From positions 1 through 58,510 of the forward strand of contig NZ_BBIS01000056.1 in the NCBI RefSeq assembly GCF_000730605.1: a stretch of 58,510 bases of DNA, given 5' to 3'. Below, one piece after another: positions 7,906 to 17,319 of this stretch (within the stretch, counting starts at the first letter, position 1; each line of letters begins with the position of its first letter). The translations under genes and the position numbers were made by a program. Below the pieces are notes generated by a model. It was not told the origin of the DNA. It saw nothing but the letters and a program-made list of their open reading frames with translations, and did not search any database. This DNA comes from Pseudomonas monteilii NBRC 103158 = DSM 14164 (GTDB lineage: Bacteria; Pseudomonadota; Gammaproteobacteria; Pseudomonadales; Pseudomonadaceae).

Positions 7906-10900
7906 GTGGCAGATAACGATAGCGGTAGATCCGCCACGCTTTTCAATGGACTTTTCTTGCTCGGGCCCTTTCACATGATGCAATCAGCCTCGATGGACCA
8001 ACGAAGCTTTCGCAAGCTGTTGAGCCGTAACATCGCTCTTCCTCTGGGGGTTGGCCTGTTGGGCGCCGTGGCCTTTGTCGCGGTGATCAACTACCTGCTG
8101 TCTGCCATGCAGTGGGTCGAGCACACCGACCGGGTGATCGGCAATGCCAACGAGACGCTCAAGCTGTCGATCGACATGGAAACCGGCATGCGCGGCTTCC
8201 TGATCACCGGCGACGAGCGCTTCCTTGACCCCTATGAGGTGGCAAAACCACGTATTCTCGGCAGCTTGCAAAGCCTGCGCGGCCTGGTCGAGGACAACCC
8301 GCAGCAGGTCGACCGCATCGACCGGCTGGTTGCCCTGCAGCAAGCCTGGAACAATTTCGGCAGCGAGATGATCGCCCTGCGCCGCAGCCAGGGCGATTAC
8401 CAGGCGTCGATCGGCAATGGCCGGGGCAAGCGCCTGACCGACGAGATCCGCAAGGAATTCGACGGCCTGATCGGCACCGAACAGCAGTTACGCATGGCCC
8501 GCAATGAGAAAGTCAGCAGCGTTACCGTCACTGCCATCTCGGTGTTCGTGCTGTTCATCGTCGGCCTCAGCGCTATGTTGGCCTATCTGGGCCGGCGTGA
8601 CCTGCTGGCGTTGTCGGGCAGTTACGAAGAAAACTTCAAGGCCCAGCAGCGTGCGGCCGAGCGCCTGGAGCACCAGGCCTGGCTGCGCAATGGCCAGACC
8701 CGACTGGCCGAGCAGGTGCTGGGGCAACTGACCCTGTCCATGTTGGGTGACAACATCCTGCGCTTCTTTGCCGACTACCTGGAAAGTGTGGTGGGGGCGG
8801 TGTATGTACGCGATGAGCATGGCCGCCTGGTGCGCGTGGCCACCTATGGCCTGAGTGCAGAAGAGCAAGCCCGGGAGCAGGTAAAGGGCGATCACGACGG
8901 CCTGCTGGCTCAGGCCGTACGTGAAGGGCGCCTGCTGCATCTGGAAGACCTGCCGCAAGGGTATTACCAGCTGAGTTCCGGCCTGGGCAGTGGCCTGCCA
9001 CGCAGCGCTGTGTTGCTGCCAGTCAGTGACGACGGGCAGATCAATGGCGTGCTGGAACTGGGCTTCCTGCGCCCATTGGACGACCGCGACGCCGAAATGC
9101 TGGAACGCATTGCCGGCAATCTCGGCATTTCCATCGAAAGTGCCCGCTACCGCCAACGCCTGCAGGAAGTGCTGGCCGAAACCCAGCAGTTGAACGAAGA
9201 GCTGCAAGTGCAGCAGGAAGAGCTGAAAACCGCCAACGAAGAGCTGGAAGAACAATCCCGTGTGCTCAAGGAGTCTCAGGCCCACCTTGAAACCCAGCAG
9301 GCGGAGCTGGAGCAGACCAACGAGCAGTTATCCGAACGCACAGAGGCGCTGGACCTGAAAAACGACGAGCTGATGCAGGCTCAGCACGAGCTGCAGGCGC
9401 GCGCTGACGAGCTGCAGCGCTCGAGCAAGTACAAGTCCGAGTTCCTGGCCAATATGTCCCACGAGCTGCGCACGCCGCTGAACAGCTCGCTGATTCTGGC
9501 CAAACTGCTGTCGGAAAACGCCGAAGGCAACTTGAGCGAAGAACAGGTCAAGTTCGCAGATTCGATCTATTCGGCCGGCAATGACCTGCTCAACCTGATC
9601 AACGACATTCTCGACATTGCCAAGGTCGAGGCCGGCAAACTCGAGGTGCGCCCTGAAAGTACCCAGGTGGAACGCCTGGTCGAAGGCCTGCGCGGCATGT
9701 TCGAACCGCTGGCCGGGCACAAGGGGTTGGCCTTCGAGGTAAACGCTGAACCGAATGTACCCGCCACCCTGTTCACCGACCGCCAGCGCCTGGAGCAGAT
9801 CCTCAAGAACCTGCTGTCCAATGCCGTCAAGTTCACCGAGCGTGGCCAGGTCAGCCTGAACATCGGCTACCAGGCTGGCACTGGCATTGTCTTCGCTGTG
9901 CGCGATACCGGCATTGGCATTGCCGCCGACCAGCAGCAGGCCATTTTCGGTGCCTTCCATCAGGTCGACGGTACCAGCAACCGCCGTTACGGCGGCACTG
10001 GCCTGGGCCTGTCGATCTCGCTCGACCTGGCGCATTTGCTGGGCGGGCAGATCAGCGTTGACAGCAGCCCTGGCAAAGGCAGTGTGTTCAGCCTGATCCT
10101 GCCAGAGCACTACGAAAGTGTGGAGCCCCTCAGCCTGCGCCCGGCGGTCGACACCCTGCCGCCCGCCCCCCAGGTGCCGGTGGCGGCTGCGCCAAAACGC
10201 CCGCTGCCGGCGTTTGACGACGACCGTGAGCGCGCGCCGTTCGGCAACCGCTGCATCCTGGTGATCGAAGACGAACCCAACTTCGCCCGCATCCTCTTCG
10301 ACCTGGCCCATGAACTGGGTTACAGCTGCCTGGTGGCGCAGGGCGCCGACGAAGGGTTCGAGCTGGCCGCCCAGTACATCCCCGATGCGATCCTTCTGGA
10401 CATGCGCCTGCCCGACCATTCCGGCCTGACGGTGCTGCAGCGCCTAAAGGAGCAGGCCAGCACCCGGCACATTCCGGTGCACATCATTTCTGTCGAAGAC
10501 CGGGTCGAGGCCGCCATGCATATGGGCGCTGTCGGCTACGCGGTCAAGCCCACCAGCCGTGACGAGCTGAAAGAAGTGTTCGCCCGCCTGGAGGCCAAGC
10601 TGACCCAGAAGCTCAAGCACATCCTGCTGGTGGAAGACGACGACCTGCAGCGCGAAAGCATTGCCCGCCTGATTGGTGACGACGACGTGGAAATCACTGC
10701 CGTGGCCATGGCCCAGGACGCCCTGGAACTGCTGCGCGAGAACATCTACGACTGCATGATCATCGACCTCAAGTTGCCCGACATGCTCGGTAACGAGCTG
10801 CTCAAGCGCATGACCGCCGAGGATATCCGTTCCTTCCCGCCGGTGATCGTGTATACCGGTCGCAACCTGACCCGCGAAGAAGAAGCCGACCTGCTCAAGT

Positions 10901-11430
10901 ATTCGCGTTCGATCATCATCAAGGGCGCACGCTCGCCGGAGCGCCTGCTGGACGAAGTCACGCTGTTCCTGCACAAGGTGGAGTCGCAGTTGTCCAATGA
11001 ACGCCAGCGCATGCTCAAGACCGCACGCAGCCGCGACAAGGTGTTCGAAGGCCGTAAGATACTGCTGGTGGACGATGATGTGCGTAACATCTTTGCCCTC
11101 ACCAGTGCCTTGGAGCACAAGGGCGCGATTGTGGAAATCGGCCGCAACGGGCGTGAAGCCATCGAGCGCCTGGAGCAGGATGACGACATCGACCTGGTGC
11201 TGATGGACGTGATGATGCCGGAAATGGACGGCTTCGAAGCCACCCGTCTGATCCGCCAGCAACCGCGCTGGCGCAAGCTGCCGATCATCGCCGTGACCGC
11301 CAAGGCCATGAAGGATGACCAGCAGCGTTGCCTGCAGGCCGGGGCCAATGATTACCTGGCCAAACCGATCGACCTGGACCGCCTGTTCTCGCTGATCCGT
11401 GTATGGCTGCCGCAACTGGAGCGAATTTGA
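7906..11430 (+). CDS. CHASE3-GAF hybrid histidine kinase with three receiver domains
   Basis: Membrane-bound sensor kinase of 1174 aa. A GTG start at 7906 has AGGA 7 nt upstream; the ATGs at 7975-7993 lack one, so the true start is somewhat open. Order: TM1 (about 45-65), periplasmic CHASE3 (HTDRVIGNANETLKLSIDMETGMRGFLITGDERFL), TM2 (about 205-228), GAF-like domain (about 275-420), long coiled coil (about 425-510), dimerisation/phospho-acceptor domain with His519 in NMSHELRTPLN, HATPase, then three receivers with Asp832, Asp954 and Asp1101. It heads an overlapping operon with cheR, cheB and a second kinase. The pattern suggests an adaptation-like stress or lifestyle switch rather than flagellar chemotaxis. 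The signal is unknown. Confidence 0.93.
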   Translation: MADNDSGRSATLFNGLFLLGPFHMMQSASMDQRSFRKLLSRNIALPLGVGLLGAVAFVAVINYLLSAMQWVEHTDRVIGNANETLKLSIDMETGMRGFLITGDERFLDPYEVAKPRILGSLQSLRGLVEDNPQQVDRIDRLVALQQAWNNFGSEMIALRRSQGDYQASIGNGRGKRLTDEIRKEFDGLIGTEQQLRMARNEKVSSVTVTAISVFVLFIVGLSAMLAYLGRRDLLALSGSYEENFKAQQRAAERLEHQAWLRNGQTRLAEQVLGQLTLSMLGDNILRFFADYLESVVGAVYVRDEHGRLVRVATYGLSAEEQAREQVKGDHDGLLAQAVREGRLLHLEDLPQGYYQLSSGLGSGLPRSAVLLPVSDDGQINGVLELGFLRPLDDRDAEMLERIAGNLGISIESARYRQRLQEVLAETQQLNEELQVQQEELKTANEELEEQSRVLKESQAHLETQQAELEQTNEQLSERTEALDLKNDELMQAQHELQARADELQRSSKYKSEFLANMSHELRTPLNSSLILAKLLSENAEGNLSEEQVKFADSIYSAGNDLLNLINDILDIAKVEAGKLEVRPESTQVERLVEGLRGMFEPLAGHKGLAFEVNAEPNVPATLFTDRQRLEQILKNLLSNAVKFTERGQVSLNIGYQAGTGIVFAVRDTGIGIAADQQQAIFGAFHQVDGTSNRRYGGTGLGLSISLDLAHLLGGQISVDSSPGKGSVFSLILPEHYESVEPLSLRPAVDTLPPAPQVPVAAAPKRPLPAFDDDRERAPFGNRCILVIEDEPNFARILFDLAHELGYSCLVAQGADEGFELAAQYIPDAILLDMRLPDHSGLTVLQRLKEQASTRHIPVHIISVEDRVEAAMHMGAVGYAVKPTSRDELKEVFARLEAKLTQKLKHILLVEDDDLQRESIARLIGDDDVEITAVAMAQDALELLRENIYDCMIIDLKLPDMLGNELLKRMTAEDIRSFPPVIVYTGRNLTREEEADLLKYSRSIIIKGARSPERLLDEVTLFLHKVESQLSNERQRMLKTARSRDKVFEGRKILLVDDDVRNIFALTSALEHKGAIVEIGRNGREAIERLEQDDDIDLVLMDVMMPEMDGFEATRLIRQQPRWRKLPIIAVTAKAMKDDQQRCLQAGANDYLAKPIDLDRLFSLIRVWLPQLERI

Positions 11431-12248
11431 CTAGCGAACGTAACACCGACATTGAGATCCGCTTGCTGATCGAGGCCATCTACCTCAAGTACAGCTACGA
11501 TTTCCGCAACTATTCCGGCGCTTCGATCAAGCGCCGGATCCTGCACGCGCTGCGCCAGTTCGACTGCCTGACAGTGTCGGCGCTGCAGGAGCGTGTGCTG
11601 CACGACCCGGGCATGTTCATGCAGTTGCTGCAGTACCTGACGATCCCGGTCAGCGAAATGTTCCGCGACCCGGGGCACTGCCTGGCGCTGCGCAACGAAG
11701 TGGTGCCGCTGCTGCGCACCTGGCCTTCGATCAAAGTGTGGATTGCGGGTTGCAGCACGGGTGAGGAGGTGTACTCCATGGCCATCCTGCTGCGCGAGGA
11801 AGGCCTGTTGGAGCGCACCATCATCTATGCCACCGACATCAACCCGCATTCGCTGGACAAGGCCAAGCAGGGTATTTACTCGATGCAGAGCATGCGCGAG
11901 TACGCCGAAAACTATCGCATCGCGGGCGGGCGCAGGGACTTTTCCGAGTACTACACGTCGGCCTACGGCAACGCCATCATGGACAGCACCCTGCGCGACA
12001 ACGTGACCTTCGCCGACCATAGCCTGGCCACCGACAGCGTGTTTTCCGAAACCCAGCTGGTGTCGTGCCGCAACGTACTCATCTATTTCAACAAGGAATT
12101 GCAAGACCGCGCCCTGGGCCTGTTCCATGAATCCCTGTGCCACCGCGGCTTCCTGGTGCTGGGCAGCAAGGAGTCGGTGGACTTTTCGGCCTACAGCGAC
12201 CGGTTCGAGCCGCTGGTCAAGCCTGAACGGATCTACCGTAAATCATGA
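11427..12248 (+). CDS. cheR: CheR-type protein-glutamate methyltransferase
   Basis: SAM-dependent methyltransferase that methylates receptor glutamates. A TTG start at 11427 overlaps the TGA of the upstream kinase and has GGAG 5 nt before it, so translational coupling is likely; the in-frame ATG at 11403 lies inside the kinase gene without a ribosome-binding site. From the TTG the product is 273 aa. Motifs: N-terminal helical domain (YDFRNYSGASIKRRI), SAM loop IAGCSTGEEVYSMAILL, TDINPHSLDKAKQGIY, and VSCRNVLIYFN near the end. No chemoreceptor gene is in the window, so its target may be the kinase itself or a distant protein. Confidence 0.92.
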   Translation: MTSERNTDIEIRLLIEAIYLKYSYDFRNYSGASIKRRILHALRQFDCLTVSALQERVLHDPGMFMQLLQYLTIPVSEMFRDPGHCLALRNEVVPLLRTWPSIKVWIAGCSTGEEVYSMAILLREEGLLERTIIYATDINPHSLDKAKQGIYSMQSMREYAENYRIAGGRRDFSEYYTSAYGNAIMDSTLRDNVTFADHSLATDSVFSETQLVSCRNVLIYFNKELQDRALGLFHESLCHRGFLVLGSKESVDFSAYSDRFEPLVKPERIYRKS

Positions 12249-12820
12249 AGGGCGTACGCGCAGTGGTGATTGGCGCCTCGGCAGGCGGCGTGACGGCGTT
12301 GTTCACCGTGCTCGGCGCGTTGCCCGCCGGCTATGGCATCCCGGTGGTGTGCGTGCTGCACCTGCCGGATGACCGCCACAGTCAGTTGGCCGAGGTGATG
12401 CAACGGCGTTTGCAGCGCCCGGTGTGCGAGGCGCGCGACAAGCAGCCGCTGAAGCCCGGGCAGGTGTATGTAGCCGGGCCTGGCTACCACTTGTCGGTGG
12501 AACGCGACTTCACCCTGTCGCTGAGCCAGGAGCCACCGCGGCATTTTTCCCGGCCATCGATCGATTTTCTGTTCATGTCGGCGGCAGACGCCTACGGTGA
12601 CGGCCTGCTTGGCGTGCTGCTTACCGGTGCCAATGAAGATGGCGCCGAAGGGCTGGCCTACATCAAGAACAGCGGGGGCCGGACCATCGTGCAGGACCCC
12701 CGTGACGCACAGGTTGCGCTGATGCCTGAGGCCGCCCTGGCCTTGCACCAGCCTGACCATATACTTTCTCTGAGTGGCATCGAGCAGTTGCTCGCCGCCC
12801 TGGAACCCAGCGCATGCTAA
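12245..12820 (+). CDS. cheB: CheB-type methylesterase (catalytic domain only)
   Basis: Protein-glutamate methylesterase of 191 aa lacking the usual N-terminal receiver, so phosphorylation control must come from elsewhere. The catalytic triad is visible: Ser in IGASAGG (residues 9-15), His in VLHLPDD and Asp in TGANEDGAEG. It overlaps cheR by an ATGA junction and the next gene by 7 bp, so the block is strongly coupled. Paired with CheR, it would set a reversible methylation state for a non-flagellar sensory complex. Confidence 0.92.
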   Translation: MKGVRAVVIGASAGGVTALFTVLGALPAGYGIPVVCVLHLPDDRHSQLAEVMQRRLQRPVCEARDKQPLKPGQVYVAGPGYHLSVERDFTLSLSQEPPRHFSRPSIDFLFMSAADAYGDGLLGVLLTGANEDGAEGLAYIKNSGGRTIVQDPRDAQVALMPEAALALHQPDHILSLSGIEQLLAALEPSAC

Positions 12821-14040
12821 GCCACACCATCGCCAAACTGCTGATCGTCGACGATCTGCCGGAGAACCTGCTGGCCCTGGATGCCCTGATTCAGGGCGAA
12901 GACCGCGAGGTGCATCAGGCTCAGTCGGCAGAAGCCGCGTTGTCGCTGCTGCTCGAACACGAGTTCGCCCTGGCCATTCTCGATGTGCAAATGCCAGGCA
13001 TGAACGGCTTCGAGCTGGCTGAGCTGATGCGTGGCACGGAAAAGACCCGCAACATTCCCATCGTCTTCGTAACCGCGGCCGGACGCGAGATGAACTATGC
13101 CTTCAAGGGCTACGAAAGCGGGGCGGTGGACTTCCTGCACAAGCCGCTCGACACCCTGGCGGTGAAGAGCAAGGTGTCGGTGTTCGTCGACTTGTACCGC
13201 CAGCGCAAGGTGCTCGACCGCCAGTTGCAGGCGCTGGAGCGCAGCCGCCAGGAGCAGGAACTGTTGTTGACCCAGTTGCAGACGGCGCGAGGCGAGCTGG
13301 AACATGCCGTGCGAATGCGTGATGACTTCATGTCGATCGTCGCCCACGAGGTTCGCACGCCGCTCAATGGGTTGATCCTGGAAACCCAGCTGCGCAAGAT
13401 GCACCTGGCACGCGGCAACCTTGCCGCGTTCAGTGGCCAGAAGCTGCAGGCGATGGTCGAGCGCGATGAACGGCAGATCAACAGCCTGATCCGCCTGATC
13501 GAAGACATGCTCGATGTGTCGCGTATCCGCACCGGCAAGCTGTCGCTACGGCCCAAGGCCTTCGACTTGAGCCAGCTGGTAGGTGGCCTGGTGGAGAATT
13601 TCGCTGCCCAGGCCACTGCGTTGGACACGCGTATCGAGTTTCAACGGTGCGAACCGCTGCACGGTGAGTGGGACGAATTTCGCATTGAACAAGTGGTGGT
13701 CAACCTGTTGTCCAATGCCTTGCGATATGGTGAGCGCAAGCCGGTGCAGGTACGGGTGTTCGAACAGGACGGCCTGGCGTGCGTGCAAGTGCAGGACCAG
13801 GGTATCGGCATTGGTGCGGCCAACCAGCAGCGCATTTTCCAGCAGTTCGAGCGGGTGGCTACCCAGCAAGCCAGCGGCGGATTGGGCTTGGGGTTGTATA
13901 TATCGGAACAGATCGTGCAGGCCCATGGCGGGTGCATCCGGGTCGACAGTGAAGAGGGCAAGGGTGCCACTTTTACCTTGCAACTGCCGCTGGCAACCTA
14001 CCAACAACAAAACGACCAGGCGCGGGCAACCTCTGCATGA
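12814..14040 (+). CDS. Receiver-histidine kinase hybrid (soluble)
   Basis: Cytoplasmic signalling protein of 408 aa with reversed domain order. It has an N-terminal receiver (LIVDDLPENLLALDAL, Asp57 in LDVQMPGMNG, KPLD), a coiled-coil linker (about 125-165), a dimerisation domain with His178 in IVAHEVRTPLNG, and an HATPase domain (NLLSNALRYG, DQGIGIG, GGLGLGLYI). There are no membrane segments. It probably receives phosphate from the large kinase through Asp57 and relays it onward, for example to the receiver encoded next. Translation is coupled to cheB by a 7-bp overlap. Confidence 0.93.
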   Translation: MLSHTIAKLLIVDDLPENLLALDALIQGEDREVHQAQSAEAALSLLLEHEFALAILDVQMPGMNGFELAELMRGTEKTRNIPIVFVTAAGREMNYAFKGYESGAVDFLHKPLDTLAVKSKVSVFVDLYRQRKVLDRQLQALERSRQEQELLLTQLQTARGELEHAVRMRDDFMSIVAHEVRTPLNGLILETQLRKMHLARGNLAAFSGQKLQAMVERDERQINSLIRLIEDMLDVSRIRTGKLSLRPKAFDLSQLVGGLVENFAAQATALDTRIEFQRCEPLHGEWDEFRIEQVVVNLLSNALRYGERKPVQVRVFEQDGLACVQVQDQGIGIGAANQQRIFQQFERVATQQASGGLGLGLYISEQIVQAHGGCIRVDSEEGKGATFTLQLPLATYQQQNDQARATSA

Positions 14041-14084
14041 GCCTGCGGTCTGATGGCCAACTGTAAGCATTTCAAGGCGTTAAC

Positions 14085-14462
14085 ATGAGTGAAGATGCAC
14101 AAGATGTGGTGCTGATCGTCGAGGATGAACCGGCGATTCGCATGATTCTGCGTGACTACCTGGCGGGCGAGGGGTATCACGTGCTGGTGGCCGAAGATGG
14201 CGAGCAGGCGTTTGCCATCCTGGCCAGCAAACCGCACCTGGACCTGATGGTGACGGACTTCCGCCTGCCGGGTGGCATCTCCGGGGTGGAGATTGCCGAG
14301 CCTGCGGTGAAGTTACGGCCGGACCTGAAGGTGATCTTCATCAGTGGCTACCCGGCGGAGATTCTGGAATCGGGCAGCCCGATCACCCGCAAGGCACCGA
14401 TCCTGGCCAAGCCGTTTGACCTGGATACCTTGCATGAGCAGATCCAGAGCCTGCTGCGTTAA
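14085..14462 (+). CDS. Single-domain response regulator
   Basis: Receiver of 125 aa with no output domain. It has an acidic pocket IVEDEP, phospho-acceptor Asp58 in MVTDFRLPGG, SGYPAEI in the signalling switch region and LAKPFDL as the Lys loop. It lies 44 bp downstream of the receiver-kinase gene and probably ends the operon, which is closed by a REP hairpin. The FRLPGG and KPF pattern is typical of terminal receivers of hybrid relays, which control partners by binding rather than by DNA contact. Confidence 0.9.
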   Translation: MSEDAQDVVLIVEDEPAIRMILRDYLAGEGYHVLVAEDGEQAFAILASKPHLDLMVTDFRLPGGISGVEIAEPAVKLRPDLKVIFISGYPAEILESGSPITRKAPILAKPFDLDTLHEQIQSLLR

Positions 14463-14510
14463 CCTGTTCCGGCCTCTTGGCGGTTTTACCCGCGAAGAGG
14501 CCGGAACAGG
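14463..14510. repeat. REP hairpin between convergent operons
   Basis: Perfect 16-bp arms CCTGTTCCGGCCTCTT (14463-14478) and AAGAGGCCGGAACAGG (14495-14510) flank a 16-nt loop that contains GCGGGTAAAACCGCC-type REP core sequence. It fills the whole gap between the signalling operon and the convergent tetR gene, and so probably terminates both. Confidence 0.85.
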
Positions 14511-15092
14511 CTACCTCAGGGTCCGCTCAATACCCCCTATTAACATACTCTCCATCAACCCCACTCCCTGTTCCTCAGGCAGTGCCTTCAACATCCCCGG
14601 CAACTGGTTAAGCAGCGTCGCCACCACATGCGCCGTCGCCACCAGGGCTTCCCCTTGCAGCTTCGCCTGCGGCGCAATCAGCCTCAGCAGCCCGGCCTCG
14701 TAACGCGAACGCAACAACGCCAAACGCGCCCGCTGCTCGTCACTCAGGCAGCACAAATCCCGCTCGGCCAGCCGAAACTGCATGGGCCGCTCGGCATGCA
14801 ACTGCCAGTGCGCCGTAATTAGGCAACTCAACGCCGAGGCCCCGCGCGCCATGGCCCGGCGGCCCTGGTCCAGGGTGGCCTGCAGTTCTTCGTACAACTC
14901 CTCGATCAGGTCGTACAGCAAGTCCTGCTTGCTCGGGAAGTGATGGTACAGCGAGCCTGCGGTCAGCCCCACATGGGCCGCCAGCTCGCGCATGCTGACC
15001 TGGCCAAAGCCCTTTTCGGCAAACAGCGCCATGGCCCGGTCACGTCGCTCTTCAAAATTGGCACAGCGCATTGCGGCATTGACCGGGGGCAT
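14511..15092 (-). CDS. TetR-family transcriptional regulator
   Basis: One-component repressor of 193 aa. The N-terminal HTH is clear (RDRAMALFAEKGFGQVSMRELAAHVGLTAGSLYHHFPSKQDLLYDLI, about residues 17-62). The ligand-binding domain is helical and has a CC pair (RDLCCLSDEQ). It is the last gene of the bktB-hbdH-tetR operon, 12 bp after hbdH, so it probably responds to an acyl-CoA or fatty acid and controls this operon. An ATG at residue 8 is an alternative start. Confidence 0.9.
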   Translation of the reverse strand: MPPVNAAMRCANFEERRDRAMALFAEKGFGQVSMRELAAHVGLTAGSLYHHFPSKQDLLYDLIEELYEELQATLDQGRRAMARGASALSCLITAHWQLHAERPMQFRLAERDLCCLSDEQRARLALLRSRYEAGLLRLIAPQAKLQGEALVATAHVVATLLNQLPGMLKALPEEQGVGLMESMLIGGIERTLR

Positions 15093-15104
15093 GGCGCAGG
15101 GTCC

Positions 15105-15953
15105 TCAATAGGTGAAGAAGCCGCGACCGCTCTTGCGCCCCAGCCAACCGGCCGCGACCATTTCCTTGAGCAGCGGGGCAGGGCGGTACTTGCTGTCGTT
15201 GAAGCCCTCATGGAAGGCCTCCATGATCGCCAACAGCGTGTCCAGGCCAATCAGGTCGGCCAGGGCCAGTGGGCCGATGGGCTGGTTGCAGCCCAGGCGC
15301 ATGCCGGTGTCGATGTCCTCGGCGCTGGCCAGGCCTTCCTGGCGCACGAAGATCGCTTCGTTGATCATCGGCACGAGGATGCGGTTGACCACAAAGCCCG
15401 GACGGTTGCCGGCGGTGATCGGTGTCTTGCCGACCTTTTCGGTCACCACCAGCGCCTGGGCATAGGTGCTGTCGCTGGTCTGCAGGCCGCGAATGATCTC
15501 CACCAGCGCCATCATCGGCACTGGGTTGAAGAAATGCACACCAATGAAACGCTCGGGGTGCTCGATGCTGGCGGCCAGCTGGGTGACCGACAGCGACGAG
15601 GTGTTGGTGGCGATCAGGCAGTCGGCGGCGACGTTGGCGGCCACTTGCTGCAGGATGCGCTGCTTGAGCTGCAGGTTCTCGGTGGCGGCCTCGATCACCA
15701 GCTGCGCACCGCTGAGCTGGGCGTAGTCGGTGCTGGTGCGAATGCGGGCTTTGGCGGCTGCGGCCTTGTCCGTCTCCAGGGTGCCTTTGTTGACCTGGCG
15801 TTCGAGGTTTTTACTCAAGGTGGCCACGCCACGCTCCAGTGCCGCGTCGGACACGTCCACCAGCAACACCTGGTAGCCGGCCACTGCACACACTTGGGCA
15901 ATACCGTTGCCCATGGTGCCGGCGCCGATCACGGCGATCTGTTCAATGCTCAT
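15105..15953 (-). CDS. hbdH: 3-hydroxybutyryl/3-hydroxyacyl-CoA dehydrogenase
   Basis: NAD-dependent oxidation of (S)-3-hydroxyacyl-CoA to 3-ketoacyl-CoA, the step before thiolysis. The start at 15953 gives 282 aa, the normal length of the single-function enzyme; the longer frame to 16058 is inside bktB. Features: Rossmann GAGTMG (residues 10-15), acidic residue in LLVDVSD, ATNTSSLSVTQLA, catalytic His in GVHFFNPVPMM and the C-terminal GRKSGRGFFTY. It is 13 bp downstream of bktB. The gene symbol follows the P. putida usage I remember. Confidence 0.94.
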   Translation of the reverse strand: MSIEQIAVIGAGTMGNGIAQVCAVAGYQVLLVDVSDAALERGVATLSKNLERQVNKGTLETDKAAAAKARIRTSTDYAQLSGAQLVIEAATENLQLKQRILQQVAANVAADCLIATNTSSLSVTQLAASIEHPERFIGVHFFNPVPMMALVEIIRGLQTSDSTYAQALVVTEKVGKTPITAGNRPGFVVNRILVPMINEAIFVRQEGLASAEDIDTGMRLGCNQPIGPLALADLIGLDTLLAIMEAFHEGFNDSKYRPAPLLKEMVAAGWLGRKSGRGFFTY

Positions 15954-15966
15954 GTGTCGGCCTCCC

Positions 15967-17151
15967 TCAAACGCGTTCGAAGACCAAGGCGATGCCTTGG
16001 CCACCACCGATGCACATGGTGGCCAGCGCGTAGCGGCCCTGGATGCGCTGCAGCTCATGGATGGCCTTGGTGGCGATGATCGCGCCCGTGGCGCCCACCG
16101 GGTGGCCCAGGGAAATGCCCGAACCGTTGGGGTTGACCTTTTCCGGGTCGAAGCCCAGCTCGCGGGCCACGGCGCAGGCCTGGGCGGCGAACGCTTCGTT
16201 GGACTCGATCACGTCCAGGTCCTGCACCTTCAGCCCGGTCTTTTCCAGCACCTTGCGGGTGGCCGGAATCGGGCCCAGGCCCATCAGTTCAGGCTCGACA
16301 CCGGCGTGGGCGTAACCCACCAGGCGGGCCAGCGGCTTCAGGCCCAGGCGGCGCACGGCGTCGCCCGTCGCCAGCACCAGGCCGGCGGCGCCGTCGTTGA
16401 TGCCGCTGGCGTTGCCGGCGGTGACGGTGCCGTCTTTCTTGAACACCGGCTTCATGCCGGCCAGTTGTTCAGCGGTCACTTCGCCACGTACATGCTCGTC
16501 GACACTGAACTGCACGCTGCCTTTACGGGTTTTCAGTTCAAGCGGCACGATCTGGCTGTCGAAGCGGCCTTCGGCAATGGCGCGGGCGGCGCGGCGCTGG
16601 CTGGTCAGGGCCAGTTCGTCCTGCATTTCGCGGGTGATGCCGTGTTTGGCCGAGACGTTTTCGGCGGTGATGCCCATGTGGAAATGCTGGAACGGGTCCT
16701 GCAGCACGCCAACGGTGTAGTCGATGCCTTGCAGGTCACCCATGCGCGCGCCCCAGCGTGCCTGTGGCAGCAGGTATGGACCACGGCTCATGGATTCTGC
16801 ACCCGCTGCAACGGCCACGTCGGTGTCCCCCAGCAACAGCCCCTGGGCCGCCGAAACGATGGCCTGCAGGCCCGAGCCGCACAGGCGGTTGACGTTGAAC
16901 GCCGGGGTTTCCTTGGGGATGCCGGCGTTCATCGCTGCCACACGGGCCAGGTAGGCGTCACGCGGCTCAGTGGGGATTACCGTACCCATCACCAGATGGC
17001 CAATTTGATCGGCGGCCAGGCCCGAACGCTCGATGGCAGCACGGGTAATGGTGCTGGCCAGGTCGGCCAGCGGCAGGTCCTTGAGGGAGCCGCCAAAGCC
17101 ACCAATGGCTGAACGGACGGCACTGACGACGTAGATTTCTGCGTTGCTCAT
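15967..17151 (-). CDS. bktB: Acetyl-CoA acyltransferase / beta-ketothiolase
   Basis: Thiolase of 394 aa that cleaves 3-ketoacyl-CoA to acetyl-CoA and a shortened acyl-CoA, or runs the reverse condensation. The start at 17151 begins MSNAEIYVVSAVRSAIGGFG; the upstream extension is intergenic. Catalytic residues: nucleophile Cys91 in NRLCGSG, the conserved NEAFAAQ, His in GHPVGATGA and the second Cys in CIGGGQG. Neighbours hbdH and tetR make a short-chain acyl-CoA oxidation module. No enoyl-CoA hydratase or acyl-CoA dehydrogenase is adjacent. Confidence 0.95.
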   Translation of the reverse strand: MSNAEIYVVSAVRSAIGGFGGSLKDLPLADLASTITRAAIERSGLAADQIGHLVMGTVIPTEPRDAYLARVAAMNAGIPKETPAFNVNRLCGSGLQAIVSAAQGLLLGDTDVAVAAGAESMSRGPYLLPQARWGARMGDLQGIDYTVGVLQDPFQHFHMGITAENVSAKHGITREMQDELALTSQRRAARAIAEGRFDSQIVPLELKTRKGSVQFSVDEHVRGEVTAEQLAGMKPVFKKDGTVTAGNASGINDGAAGLVLATGDAVRRLGLKPLARLVGYAHAGVEPELMGLGPIPATRKVLEKTGLKVQDLDVIESNEAFAAQACAVARELGFDPEKVNPNGSGISLGHPVGATGAIIATKAIHELQRIQGRYALATMCIGGGQGIALVFERV

Positions 17152-17319
17152 AGGGGCTCCGATTGCGAAGGCATGGCGGGACCGGGCCAGGCTCTGCGAG
17201 AATGGCCGGCGGTCCCGGAGTGGGATCGAGTCTAGGCAAAGGCTCTGTTGCAGCCTATGCCGGAACTGTTCAAACAACCTGGCACTTTTTGCCACTCAGC
17301 ATAGACAGCGAAAACCGCC

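Noticed and set aside
12245..12820. cheB considered as an N-terminally truncated pseudogene
   Set aside because: It has a proper ATGA-coupled start, a complete catalytic triad and an intact operon, so the receiver-less form is probably a natural type.
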